Positions 9,480-18,316 of a stretch of 64,000 nt of DNA are shown here, piece after piece. The notes beneath the pieces were generated by a model. It saw only the letters and a program-made list of their open reading frames with translations, ran no database searches and was not told where the DNA came from. Position 1 is the first letter of the stretch. Each line of letters begins with the position of its first letter. This DNA comes from Acetivibrio sp. MSJd-27 (lineage in GTDB: Bacteria > Bacillota > Clostridia > UMGS1840 > HGM11507): assembly GCF_018918095.1 (NCBI RefSeq), contig NZ_JAHLPV010000002.1, positions 1 through 64,000 on the forward strand. Direction: 5' to 3'. A program made the position numbers and the translations under genes.

Positions 9480-9536
9480 CAAAATAGAGGCACTTTTACA
9501 AGAAGTTATTTTGTAGGGCAAATAATCACGGATGGC

Positions 9537-9565
9537 TTGTTTTTGTTAAAACGTTGTGCTATATT
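9537..9565 (+). promoter_or_regulatory. Possible promoter of murQ-murK
   Basis: TTGTTT, 17 bases, TATATT, about 90 bases before the murQ start codon. Confidence 0.45.
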
Positions 9566-9655
9566 AATGTCAACTGGACGATTTCTATTTTCAAATGGCA
9601 TTTTGGCAAGACCAGGTGTTGCTATTAGCGGCAAACAGGCAGAAAGGAGAGTCCA

Positions 9656-10564
9656 TTGGATATCAATCAACTGACTACCGAACAAAATAACAGGGATACC
9701 CTCGGCATTTCAGAGTCCGATACACTTGAAATGCTGCAAATGATCAACCGGGAGGATCAAAAGGTCGCTCTAGCTGTCGAGAAAGAACTTGCTTCCGTTG
9801 CGAAAGCGGTGGACAAAGCCGTGCAAAGAATGAAGCGCGGGGGCAGAATGTTCTATTTCGGTGCCGGCACCAGCGGACGGCTGGGGGTTATCGATGCCAG
9901 CGAAGTGCGCTGTACCTTTGGGGCCACATCCATAAAAGCCATCATCGCCGGCGGAGAATCGGCTGTCTTTGACGCGGCGCGCGGCGCGGAGGATGACAGA
10001 GAGGCAGGGCGACGGGAGATTACGGCGAATGATATCAGTGAAACGGATATTGTTGTGGGCATTGCGGCAAGCGGCCGAACACCTTATGTACTGGGTGCGC
10101 TGGAGGCAGGCAAAGACTGCGGAGCCTTCACTATAGGTATCTGTAACAACAAAAATAGTGAAATGTCCCGAATTGCCGATATTTGTATTGATCCACTGAC
10201 TGGTCCTGAAGCCGTGGAGGGATCCACAAGAATGAAAGCGGGCACTAGCCAGAAAATGATCCTAAATATGCTGTCTACCGGCATTATGATAAAGCTGGGA
10301 CGTGTTTATCAGAACCGAATGATTTATATGACTCCCAACAACGAAAAGCTGAAAATCCGCTCTGAGAGAATTGTACAGAACTGCACCGGCTGCAATAAAA
10401 AGCAAGCGATTCAGGCTTTGGAAGCATCCGGCTATTGTATCAGCCAGGCTATTGTGATGCTTCAGTTTGACTGCTGTGTGGAAAAGGCGGCGCAGCTGCT
10501 GGAGGAATTTCAGGGAAATATATCAGAAATGAGGAAAGCTCATGGACTGCTTCATCGGAATTGA
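9656..10564 (+). CDS. murQ: N-acetylmuramic acid 6-phosphate etherase
   Basis: A 302-residue MurQ that cleaves the D-lactyl ether of MurNAc-6-phosphate to GlcNAc-6-phosphate, in recycling of the cell's own or dietary peptidoglycan. The SIS-domain signature GAGTSGRLGVIDASE spans 69-83 with catalytic Glu 83, and a second acidic residue sits near 112. A C-terminal UBA-like helical part follows. The start codon is TTG with GGAG seven bases before it. The frame overlaps the next gene by 23 bases, so translation is probably coupled. Confidence 0.94.
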   Translation: MDINQLTTEQNNRDTLGISESDTLEMLQMINREDQKVALAVEKELASVAKAVDKAVQRMKRGGRMFYFGAGTSGRLGVIDASEVRCTFGATSIKAIIAGGESAVFDAARGAEDDREAGRREITANDISETDIVVGIAASGRTPYVLGALEAGKDCGAFTIGICNNKNSEMSRIADICIDPLTGPEAVEGSTRMKAGTSQKMILNMLSTGIMIKLGRVYQNRMIYMTPNNEKLKIRSERIVQNCTGCNKKQAIQALEASGYCISQAIVMLQFDCCVEKAAQLLEEFQGNISEMRKAHGLLHRN

Positions 10565-11468
10565 CGGAGGCGGAACCAAAACGCTTCTTCGAGCCGTAGA
10601 TTCACAAAAAAATATGCTGTGTGAGATCGTGGGTGGAGGAACCAATATCTATTCTCTAGGAGAAGAAGCCGTCCGAATCAATGTAGATCTTCTGCTCCGG
10701 GAATGCCTTTCGAAGCTTCCACCCAACAGTATTATAAAAGGCATCTGCCTCGGTTCGGCAGGCGTGGTTGGAGAAGAAAACCGGAAAGCACTGCACCGCA
10801 TGATACGAAATATAGCGCACTGTGACTGCATCATTGTCACTAATGACGCTGTTACCGCACTGTATGCTGAATTGAAGGGAATTGCCGGCATTTCTGTCAC
10901 TTCCGGAACCGGCTCCATTTGCCTTGCCAAGGACAGCGAGGGTAACCTAGCACGCTGCGGAGGCTGGGGACATTTGTTCTCAGATGAGGGAAGCGCCTAT
11001 TCCATTGCACTTCAAGCCCTTTCCCGGGTCTCGAAAGCTCATGACGGACGCATGCCGCCGACATCATTGACAGAACAGTTTCTATCCTATTTTCAAACTG
11101 CTTCCTTTGATGAAATGATTGAGCGAATCTATCGGAATCATCACACCAAAAAGGAGATGGCGTCTTTGGCTGTTTTGGTTGATGCCGCTGCAAGTGATGG
11201 CGATCCAGCTGCCCTATCCATTCTCTCAGACGCAGCGGAGGAACTGTATCAGATGTGTGAGACGACGGTAAAACAGCTAAAAATTGAAAATGCTCCCTTG
11301 CTTGTTATCATGAATGGCAGTACCCTGCTGAAAAATAAAATGCTGGCTGATTTCTTCATCTCAAAAATGAAAAAGACCTTTCCAAAAAGCAGGATTCAAC
11401 CGGGAGGAAAGGACGCCGCCTGGGGTGCCCTATATTATCTCGACGAAAAAATTGAGGTTTTCCTGTAA
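10542..11468 (+). CDS. BadF/BadG-family sugar kinase, MurNAc/GlcNAc kinase-like
   Basis: A 308-residue ASKHA-fold kinase with the phosphate-1 motif GIDGGGTKT at 6-14 and TSGTGSICLA in the middle. In Clostridium acetobutylicum a kinase of this family (MurK) phosphorylates MurNAc and GlcNAc and is encoded with murQ, so the overlap with murQ here makes that role likely. A plain GlcNAc kinase is the alternative. No transporter or glycosidase for muropeptides is adjacent in this window. The start follows GAGGA at six bases. Confidence 0.85.
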   Translation: MDCFIGIDGGGTKTLLRAVDSQKNMLCEIVGGGTNIYSLGEEAVRINVDLLLRECLSKLPPNSIIKGICLGSAGVVGEENRKALHRMIRNIAHCDCIIVTNDAVTALYAELKGIAGISVTSGTGSICLAKDSEGNLARCGGWGHLFSDEGSAYSIALQALSRVSKAHDGRMPPTSLTEQFLSYFQTASFDEMIERIYRNHHTKKEMASLAVLVDAAASDGDPAALSILSDAAEELYQMCETTVKQLKIENAPLLVIMNGSTLLKNKMLADFFISKMKKTFPKSRIQPGGKDAAWGALYYLDEKIEVFL

Positions 11469-11524
11469 ATTGCTGTTTTTTTTAATTCTCAGTAAAAAAT
11501 AGTCAGAAAAAAATAGAAAACGTA

Positions 11525-11553
11525 TTGTAAATGTAAGAAAATAAGATTATAAT
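11525..11553 (+). promoter_or_regulatory. Promoter of T-box operon
   Basis: TTGTAA, 17 bases, TATAAT; RNA would start about 20 bases before the first T-box stem. Confidence 0.65.
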
Positions 11554-11580
11554 ATTTAATAATAGATAAAACACGTTTGA

Positions 11581-11815
11581 GGAGAGACCGGCTGCTTTAC
11601 ATCGTCTTTTTCAGAGAGCGGTGATTGGTGAAAATCCGCAGAGGCATGAAGCAGTGAATCAGCTTTCCAAGTGGATATGGAAAAGCTTCGGCAGAACATA
11701 TCCGGCTTCCCCCCGTTACAGGCGGAAAATATCAAGTGGGTTTCTTCAACCAATTTGGGTGGTACCGCGTAAAGATTTTCTTTTCGTCCCGATGTTTCTG
11801 TCGGGACGTTTTTTG
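11581..11815 (+). ncRNA. T-box riboswitch leader
   Basis: The T-box sequence AATTTGGGTGGTACCGCG is at 11752-11769, followed by an intrinsic terminator (CGTCCCGA 11785-11792 with TCGGGACG 11801-11808, then T run). Stem I is recognisable: lower helix GGAGAG (11581-11586) with CTTTCC, upper helix GCTGCTT with AAGCAGT, AGAGAG bulge and GGTGATTGGTGAAAATCC distal part. Between the 3' arms lies GAATCAG (about 11656-11662). With the usual GAA before the specifier this gives UCA (Ser); one base earlier gives AUC (Ile). Uncharged cognate tRNA would permit read-through into the XRE-cupin and acyl-CoA ligase genes. Confidence 0.93.
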
Positions 11816-11868
11816 ATGGTATGAAAATGGACCGCAGATGCGGTTGAAATAAAAAAGGAGGCGTTTTT

Positions 11869-12444
11869 ATGCAGGACATGTATATTGAAATTGCCGCAAG
11901 GCTGAAAGATTTGAGAGAAATTATGGACTACAGCATAGAGGAAATGGCAAAATTGACCGATGTGACTCCGGAGGAATACCAGGTGTTGGAATCTGGAAAC
12001 TCCGACTTTGGTTTTACCTTCCTCTATAAAGCAGCGAAAGCATTGCGGGTTGACATTACAGATTTGGTTGCCGGTGAGTCTCCCAGGCTTTCTACTTTCA
12101 CCGTGGTGAGAAACGGCGAAGGGTTTCCGATCAAGAGGCGCTCCGGTTTTAATTATCAGCATCTTGCTTATCTGTTTAAAAACAAGAAAATGGAGCCGTT
12201 CGTGGTTCAGGTCCCCTATGAGAAGGAAGCCATGAGCAAGCCGATTCCGCTCTCCACCCATAAAGGCCAAGAATTGGATTATATTCTGGAAGGAGAGCTG
12301 AAAACCGTAGTGGACTCCCATGAAACGGTTTTAAAGAAGGGTGACTGTATTTATTACGATTCTTCCAAACCCCATGGTATGATTGCAAACAGCCCGGAAG
12401 GAGTCACCTTTTTGGCAATTGTAACCGCTGGAGATGCGGAGTAA
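11869..12444 (+). CDS. XRE-family regulator with C-terminal cupin
   Basis: A 191-residue protein with an N-terminal Cro/CI helix-turn-helix (about 8-66) and a C-terminal cupin (about 110-185, with GQELDYILEGELK and KGDCIYYDSSKPHGM). Such proteins usually bind DNA and sense a small ligand through the cupin. It is the first gene after the T-box and is followed after 19 bases by an acyl-CoA ligase, a pairing that suggests it controls that enzyme in response to its acid or acyl-CoA. AAAGGAGG lies seven bases before the ATG. Confidence 0.88.
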   Translation: MQDMYIEIAARLKDLREIMDYSIEEMAKLTDVTPEEYQVLESGNSDFGFTFLYKAAKALRVDITDLVAGESPRLSTFTVVRNGEGFPIKRRSGFNYQHLAYLFKNKKMEPFVVQVPYEKEAMSKPIPLSTHKGQELDYILEGELKTVVDSHETVLKKGDCIYYDSSKPHGMIANSPEGVTFLAIVTAGDAE

Positions 12445-12463
12445 AAACTTAAGGAGAGAAACA

Positions 12464-14119
12464 ATGAGTTTATTATGCGAAAAATATGTAAGAGAAGTCT
12501 ATGACAGTCAGGGAAAGCTGACGGATTATGATATAAAGGTCGACGGAACCTTCAATTTCGGTTTCGACGTGGTTGATAAGCTGGCGGAGGAACAGCCGGA
12601 CAAGCGGGCCATGCTTTGGATCTCCAAGGACAATGAAGCAAAGGATATTTCCTTTCTGGAGATGAAAGAGAAATCCAACCAGTGCGCAAACTTTTTGAAA
12701 TCTCTGGGAATTAAAAAAGGGGATAAGGTCATGCTGGTGCTGAAACGGCATTATGAATGGTGGTATCTTATCGTTGCACTGCACAAAATCGGCGCAGTCT
12801 GCATCCCCGCCACCAATCAGCTGATGGCAAAAGATTTTGTGTACCGGTTCAATTCCGCCGGTGTCAAAGCAATTGTCTGTACAGCAGAGGGCGAAGTAGC
12901 CGATGCGGTAGACGAGGCCCAGAAAAAATCCCCCACGCTGGAATACAAAATCCTTTCCCGCGGTACAAAGGAGGGCTGGATCCCTTTCTTTGAAGAGATG
13001 GAAAAGTTCCCGTCAACCTTTGCACGTCCGTCTGGTGATGAGGAAGTAAAAAACGAGGATCCGATTCTGATGTATTTTACCTCCGGCACCACTGGATTTC
13101 CCAAAATGGTACAGCACAATGCCCTGTATCCGCTGGGTCATATCTTTACGGCCCGCCACTGGCATAACGTGCAGCAGGACGGTCTTCATCTGACTGTTGC
13201 GGAAACCGGATGGGGCAAAGCTGTCTGGGGTAAGCTCTATGGTCAGTGGCTTTGCGAGGCCGCCGTTATGGTCTATGATTTTGACCGGTTTGACGCCCAC
13301 GATCTGTTAAAGGCAGTTTCAGACTATAAGGTCACAACCTTCTGTGCACCGCCTACCATTTACCGTTTCATGATTCAGGAAGATCTCTCCCACTATGATC
13401 TCTCCAGCCTCCGCTATGCAACCATTGCAGGGGAAGCGCTGAATCCCGAAGTATACGAAAAATTTTACGCAGCCACCGGCATTAAACTGATGGAAGCCTT
13501 TGGCCAAACCGAAACAACCGTAGTGGTCGTCACCTCGAAGTATATGGATCCAAAGCCCGGCTCCATGGGCAAACCCTCCCCGCAGTTTGATGTCTGTATT
13601 GCAGATGAAAATGGAAAGGAAATCAACACCGGAGAAATTGGCGAGATCTGTATCCGCACAGCTGAAAAAACGCCCGTTGGTCTGTTTATGGGATATTATC
13701 TGAACGATGAATTGACAAAGAAAGCTTGGCATGACGGCCTGTACCATACAGGCGATCTGGCCTGGAAAGACGAGGACGGTTATCTGTGGTATGTGGGTCG
13801 TGACGATGATATCATTAAAAGTTCAGGATACCGTATCGGGCCTTTTGAGGTGGAAAGCGTACTGATGGAGCATCCCTCGGTTGTCGAATGTGCCATCACC
13901 GCCGCACCGGATCCGGTAAGAGGCCAGGTAGTCAAAGCAACCATCGTTCTGGCAAAGGGATACGAGCCTTCCGATACGCTGAAAAAGGAACTGCAGAATT
14001 ATGTGAAACATGCGACCGCCCCTTATAAATATCCTCGTATCGTAGATTTCGTGGAGGAACTTCCCAAAACCATCAGCGGAAAAATCAGGCGGGTGGAGAT
14101 CCGCGGCGAGTCCAAATAA
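12464..14119 (+). CDS. AMP-forming acyl-CoA synthetase (acetyl/medium-chain type)
   Basis: A 551-residue member of the ANL adenylating superfamily. Visible are TSGTTGFPK at about 206-214 (ATP P-loop), EAFGQTETT (A5), HTGDLAWKDEDGYLWYVGRDDDIIK (A7-A8, given here only as landmarks) and PKTISGKIRR with the catalytic Lys near 540. It would activate a short or medium-chain, branched or aryl acid to its CoA thioester. The frame is open to 12434, but GGAG stands eight bases before the ATG at 12464, so that start is preferred. The T-box upstream suggests the acid is linked to amino-acid metabolism; substrate not determined. Confidence 0.9.
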   Translation: MSLLCEKYVREVYDSQGKLTDYDIKVDGTFNFGFDVVDKLAEEQPDKRAMLWISKDNEAKDISFLEMKEKSNQCANFLKSLGIKKGDKVMLVLKRHYEWWYLIVALHKIGAVCIPATNQLMAKDFVYRFNSAGVKAIVCTAEGEVADAVDEAQKKSPTLEYKILSRGTKEGWIPFFEEMEKFPSTFARPSGDEEVKNEDPILMYFTSGTTGFPKMVQHNALYPLGHIFTARHWHNVQQDGLHLTVAETGWGKAVWGKLYGQWLCEAAVMVYDFDRFDAHDLLKAVSDYKVTTFCAPPTIYRFMIQEDLSHYDLSSLRYATIAGEALNPEVYEKFYAATGIKLMEAFGQTETTVVVVTSKYMDPKPGSMGKPSPQFDVCIADENGKEINTGEIGEICIRTAEKTPVGLFMGYYLNDELTKKAWHDGLYHTGDLAWKDEDGYLWYVGRDDDIIKSSGYRIGPFEVESVLMEHPSVVECAITAAPDPVRGQVVKATIVLAKGYEPSDTLKKELQNYVKHATAPYKYPRIVDFVEELPKTISGKIRRVEIRGESK

Positions 14120-14175
14120 AAAAGCTTTTCATTCTGAAAATCGCAATCGCGCTTCGCACGCTGTTTCTTGAAACA

Positions 14176-14465
14176 TGCGGATAAGCATTAGGGAGTCGAA
14201 CACAATATATGGTTTACGCAGGCAAATTTTCCGCAATCCTGCGTCAAAATGCTCGTCAATCCGTCAGGATTATCTGCGCTTTTTCCTTGTCTTACGAAAA
14301 AAATCTGCTCTGTGGAAACTCTGCGACCCTGCGCATAGGAAAATTTTCGTTTTTTTGGTGCGTAAGGGTGCAGCAAGGCTGACGCCTTGCAAGACCGACA
14401 ATCCAAAAGGGCGGAAATTTAACAAGTGCAGGGCATATGGGGTTCGACTCTCTAATGCTTACGCA
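14176..14465. repeat. MITE-like element with ~33-bp inverted ends
   Basis: Left end at 14176-14210 reads TAAGCATTAGGGAGTCGAAC; the right end at 14433-14465 is its reverse complement with few changes. Inside is a perfect 7-bp hairpin (14373-14379 with 14384-14390). No transposase frame is seen. A 20-base block similar to the ends recurs at 27098-27117. It fills most of the 622-base gap between the ligase and the SLH gene. Confidence 0.6.
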
Positions 14466-14620
14466 CAAATACATGCCGGTTCCTATGTTATAAAAAAGTT
14501 TTTCACGAAAAAGGAGTCTTTCTGCAACGCACTCTCTGCGCTGCAAAAAGGCTCCTTTTCAGCATCATTTCAAATTTGTGAACATTATGTTACCGAATGC
14601 TGACAAAGCCGTTACATCGA

Positions 14621-14649
14621 TTTACTTTCCAGAACCAACATAGTATAAT
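14621..14649 (+). promoter_or_regulatory. Promoter of SLH protein gene
   Basis: TTTACT, 17 bases, TATAAT, about 93 bases before the start codon. Confidence 0.6.
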
Positions 14650-14741
14650 TTACACATGATAAGAATAGATTGGAACAATTGGAAACAAATTTGATTGTTC
14701 TTGCGTCAAAGAACTGTACAATACGGAAAGGAGACAAAAAG

Positions 14742-16955
14742 ATGAAAAAACTCATATCAATACTTACCATATTATGTCTGACCGCAGGTGTTCTGACATT
14801 TCCTGCAACAGCAGCCCCCGACATCACTCCAGGAGTTTATATCCAAATGGGAGCATACAATGAGGAACCAATACTCTGGAGATGTGTAAAGGCAGATGAA
14901 ACAGGTGTTTTACTGATAAGCGACCGTATTCTTGTACTTCATTCCTTTGATACCTCTGGCGGTATAAAGACAAATGACACAACGGATAGCCAACGTGCAC
15001 AAAACGGTTCCAACCTTTGGGAGGAATCCGCAGTTCGCTCCTGGCTGAACACAGACTTCCTGGCCGGCTTTACCAAAGAGGAAAAAGCAGGAATCAAATC
15101 CGTCACATTAAAAACAATCGTACATGAAAACGACAAAACACTGGACGGCGTCACCGGAACAGAGGCACTGGCCTATGCAGAATCCCTGACTGAGGTGCTT
15201 CAGAATTATGAGACAGCCTATGCAAAGGCCGAGACAGAGAAAGTCTTTCTGCCGGACATTAAGCAGCTGAATGAAATCGCTGCAAATACGGTTGTTCTGG
15301 GAGAAAACTACCATCTGGCGAAACCCACTGAAAAAGCGGTTGAAAACAGCGATATTGCCGGAGAAAGCGGTTTATCCGCAGAGGAAAACTGGGCTTATTT
15401 TCTTCGGACACCAGAAGCGGTTGAACCGCAGCCCTCTGTAACACCGGCACCGGTTCCCTCCTCAACACCTGAATCGGAACCTTCCGAAGAGCCAGTTGAA
15501 CCAGCGGTTACAGGTACATGCGCCCCATCCGCTACATCCTTGCCCTCTTCCGTTTTGTCTGCTGAAACCACCTCACAGCCGACCGCCTCTCCTTCTGACA
15601 GCAGCGGGGCAACCACCTCTATCTATGTGCGTACGGCAGAGACTGACGGTACTGTCAAAAGTGCAGTCGCAAAACAGGATAATATAGGGTTACGCCCCAT
15701 GTTCTATCTGGACACAGAAAAGGTTGTTTTTTCTTCGGGTGACGGTAAGGCGGAAAGCCCTTATGTTGTGAAAAAAAACTCCTCTTCCATCACAGTGTCT
15801 GTCAGCAAGACATCCGTTGCGTGGGATGACACCTTTACTGTCTCCAGCAGTGAAGACGGTACTCTTTATGTCGTTCCAAAGGGCTCCTATCCGGATGCTG
15901 CAAGTTTGGAGAAAGCAAAAGGAAAATTAAAATATACCTGTGAAAAGGATAAAAAAATAACGGTTGCCGCTTCTGATTTAAAAATCGGCGATTTTCAGGT
16001 TTACGCAGTCGACGCGGACGGCATCCTCTCAGCAGGGGCCGCCATACAGATTACAAAGGCAACTCCTATTGTTGTGAAAGCGCCTGTCTCCTCCAAAATT
16101 GAGACTGGTAAAATGCTCTCTTCCTCCAAATTGACCAGCGGAAAAATGGCTAATGCAAAAGGGGATGCCGTGCCCGGAAGTTTCAAATGGGAGCTTTCCG
16201 GAAAATATATGCGCAAAGCGGGAACTTCGTATCAAACTGTTATTTTTACACCCCAGGATATTGACCATTATAACACGATTGATCTGACCGTTCGTGTTAC
16301 CGTTACCAAAATATCTACAGGTGGTTTGACGGTCAACACCGGCGGTGGTGAAAACTATCATGAAGCTTATATGTCCGGTTATGCGGATAATACATTTCAT
16401 CCGGATGAAGGGATCCTAAGAGCAGAGACAGCAGCTGTCTTAGCACGTTTGTCTAAAAACTACCATGCAGGATACTATTATGAACCCTCTTTCCCTGATC
16501 TGGAAAGCCAGGCATGGTATTTAAACTATGTCGGCTTTATGGAACAAGCCGGAATTATGAAGGGAGACGAAAATGGGTTCTTCCATCCAGATGAACCGAT
16601 CACACGTGCTGAATTTGCGGCTGTGATCGCTGACTTTTCCGATCTTCCCCTCGGTCAGAATGCCTCTTTTACGGACACAAAAGGTCACTGGGCGGAATCG
16701 TATATCGCAGCCCTGGCTCAAAGCGGTCTTATCAGTGGCGACGGTGACGGAACTTTCCGTCCGGAAGACCCGATTACCAGAGCGGAAGTGGCAAAGATAG
16801 TAAACCGGGTATTGGGCAGGATCCCAAACCGCGTATCCATCTCTGCAAACAGCGGATCCATCCGCAATCCTTTCACGGATGTCAGCGAAACCCATTGGGC
16901 ATATTATGAAATCTTGGAAGCTGTTGTTGCCCATAACAGTAAATTGTTCCATTAA
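14742..16955 (+). CDS. S-layer-homology surface protein with DUF6273-like N-domain
   Basis: A 737-residue exported protein. A signal peptide covers residues 1-25. The N-terminal part (about 30-215) has the pattern of DUF6273 (LWRCVKADETGVLLISD and SAVRSWLNTDFL). A Pro/Ser/Thr/Glu-rich linker covers about 228-295, followed by Ig-like or repeat regions, then three SLH domains (about 540-580, 587-635 and 643-695) with the TRAE motifs, and a shortened fourth SLH-like stretch at the end. It should sit on pyruvylated cell-wall polymer made with the csaB gene product encoded at 58.5 kb. The ATG at 14742 follows AGGAG at nine bases; an upstream ATG at 14670 lacks a site. Confidence 0.85.
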   Translation: MKKLISILTILCLTAGVLTFPATAAPDITPGVYIQMGAYNEEPILWRCVKADETGVLLISDRILVLHSFDTSGGIKTNDTTDSQRAQNGSNLWEESAVRSWLNTDFLAGFTKEEKAGIKSVTLKTIVHENDKTLDGVTGTEALAYAESLTEVLQNYETAYAKAETEKVFLPDIKQLNEIAANTVVLGENYHLAKPTEKAVENSDIAGESGLSAEENWAYFLRTPEAVEPQPSVTPAPVPSSTPESEPSEEPVEPAVTGTCAPSATSLPSSVLSAETTSQPTASPSDSSGATTSIYVRTAETDGTVKSAVAKQDNIGLRPMFYLDTEKVVFSSGDGKAESPYVVKKNSSSITVSVSKTSVAWDDTFTVSSSEDGTLYVVPKGSYPDAASLEKAKGKLKYTCEKDKKITVAASDLKIGDFQVYAVDADGILSAGAAIQITKATPIVVKAPVSSKIETGKMLSSSKLTSGKMANAKGDAVPGSFKWELSGKYMRKAGTSYQTVIFTPQDIDHYNTIDLTVRVTVTKISTGGLTVNTGGGENYHEAYMSGYADNTFHPDEGILRAETAAVLARLSKNYHAGYYYEPSFPDLESQAWYLNYVGFMEQAGIMKGDENGFFHPDEPITRAEFAAVIADFSDLPLGQNASFTDTKGHWAESYIAALAQSGLISGDGDGTFRPEDPITRAEVAKIVNRVLGRIPNRVSISANSGSIRNPFTDVSETHWAYYEILEAVVAHNSKLFH

Positions 16956-16987
16956 TTATCGCGCTCAATTTCTCTTTTATTATTTAT

Positions 16988-17030
16988 AAAGAAAGCCTCT
17001 TTATCCTCTTTGGATAAGGGGCTTTCTTTC
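16988..17030 (+). terminator. Terminator after SLH protein
   Basis: AAAGAAAGCCTCTTTATCC pairs with GGATAAGGGGCTTTCTTT, with one bulge. Confidence 0.75.
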
Positions 17031-17097
17031 GATTGACAAAATCTCTGTCTTCCCGCACAAATAAAATGACAGGCTTTCCCAATATGATAAAAGATGA

Positions 17098-17196
17098 TTC
17101 AATAAGGGCTCGCCCCGTCATTCAACGAGGACAAGAACACTGCTTGGCAGTGCCGCCGCCTGAAGAGGCGGGGGACATCTTGCCCACAGTTATAAC
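17098..17196 (+). repeat. Dispersed element R1, copy B
   Basis: Starts ATTCAATAAGGGCTCG, ends ACAGTTATAAC, and contains hairpins CACTGC/GCAGTG and CCGCC/GGCGG. About 80 bases further on, ATCTTGTTATAA (17273-17284) recurs, a motif shared with R2 copies. The rest of the gap 16956-17303 is unassigned. Confidence 0.8.
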
Positions 17197-17303
17197 CTTA
17201 CTTCGATTTCTCTCGTTTCGCAAGATGGAAGCTTGTATCGCAACTTTGCGCACAGTGTGCGGAAAAGCATTTCATCTTGTTATAAAAATTCATAGAAAAT
17301 ACC

Positions 17304-18170
17304 TTATTCTTCGCCGAAGAAAAGCAAAAAGGACTGTGCAGCAGAGGAGAGATACTTTTGTTTTCTCCAGATCGCCCCGATTTTTGTGCACAGCTTCGGT
17401 TCATCAATCGCCTTACAAATCATATTTTCTCCACGGATAATCTTGGAGGCTGACATGGGTACCATCCCAATACCCAGCCCTTTATTCGCCCACATCAGTG
17501 TTGTCCTCGCATCATCATTTTTGCAGAACACTTCCGGTTCAAAGCCTTTCTCTATGCAGCAGGAATGAATCAGATTTTCAAAACGGCGGTATAATATAAT
17601 CGGCTTTCTTTTCAGTTCTTCCAAACGTATCATCTCTTTATCAAACGAAAAGAAATGACTGTGATACACGGCCGCCATCGGTTCCTGTTCCAGATAAACC
17701 GAATCAAAGCCCTCCGCCAGAAAGGGGGTTCTCACAATGCCAACCTCTATGATTCCTGCGTGAAGCAGTTCAATCAGTTCATAGGTATTCCCTTCGTGAA
17801 TTTCAAAACGTACATTGGGAAAACTGCGGTGAAATTTTGTCATACGTTCGTTCAGCAAAGCAGTTCCCGAGGAGGATATGGTGCCGAGGGACAAGGTGCT
17901 GTTTTGTTTGTTCTGTATGTCGCTGACCTCTTTTTTTGCCGTGTCTGCCAGCTCAAGAATATGATTTGCACGTTTGTATAAAATTCTTCCTGCATCCGTT
18001 AAAGTTACTTTCCGGGCGCCCCGATCCAGTAATCGAACCTGTAACTCTTCCTCCAACTGTTTCAACTGATGGCTTAAGGGCGGCTGCGCAATATGCAGTT
18101 TTTTTGCAGCGGAAGTAATATTCCCCTCCTCGACAATTGTGACAAAATAGGTGAGCTGTTTCAAATCCAT
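17304..18170 (-). CDS. LysR-family transcriptional regulator
   Basis: A 288-residue LysR regulator. The winged helix-turn-helix covers about 1-60 (FVTIVEEGNITSAAKKLHIAQPPLSHQLKQLE, cited by its first and last parts), and the periplasmic-binding-like effector domain follows. It is divergent from a two-gene ABC exporter with 146 bases between start codons, so it probably controls that exporter and itself. The ribosome site GGAGG is eight bases before the ATG. The effector is unknown. Confidence 0.88.
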   Translation of the reverse strand: MDLKQLTYFVTIVEEGNITSAAKKLHIAQPPLSHQLKQLEEELQVRLLDRGARKVTLTDAGRILYKRANHILELADTAKKEVSDIQNKQNSTLSLGTISSSGTALLNERMTKFHRSFPNVRFEIHEGNTYELIELLHAGIIEVGIVRTPFLAEGFDSVYLEQEPMAAVYHSHFFSFDKEMIRLEELKRKPIILYRRFENLIHSCCIEKGFEPEVFCKNDDARTTLMWANKGLGIGMVPMSASKIIRGENMICKAIDEPKLCTKIGAIWRKQKYLSSAAQSFLLFFGEE

Positions 18171-18221
18171 TATTTCAACCTCCCATACTTTTTACATATA
18201 GAATATATATAAACGAAATAT

Positions 18222-18250
18222 TTTTCATATGGTTTATTTTATGATACAAT
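18222..18250 (+). promoter_or_regulatory. Possible promoter of the ABC exporter operon
   Basis: TTTTCA, 17 bases, TACAAT with TGA just before the -10. TCAT and ATGA half-sites (18225-18228, 18241-18244) flank it symmetrically and could be a LysR site; this is weak. Confidence 0.4.
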
Positions 18251-18316
18251 AGTTAAAAAAGATTTTCAAGTGAAAAAACGGCAGACTTTTTACAGAAATA
18301 AAAGGGGACAAGAACC

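Noticed and set aside
9218-9493. 91-codon minus-strand frame
   Set aside because: Lies wholly on R2 and R1-like repeat DNA, has no good ribosome site and shares its C-terminal peptide with the R2 copy at 39.4 kb.
14433-14465. tRNA gene suggested by GGTTCGACTC
   Set aside because: Only a T-arm-like string; no acceptor, D or anticodon arm can be drawn.
14175-14603. 142-codon plus-strand frame
   Set aside because: Runs across the MITE-like element including both inverted ends; composition is not protein-like.
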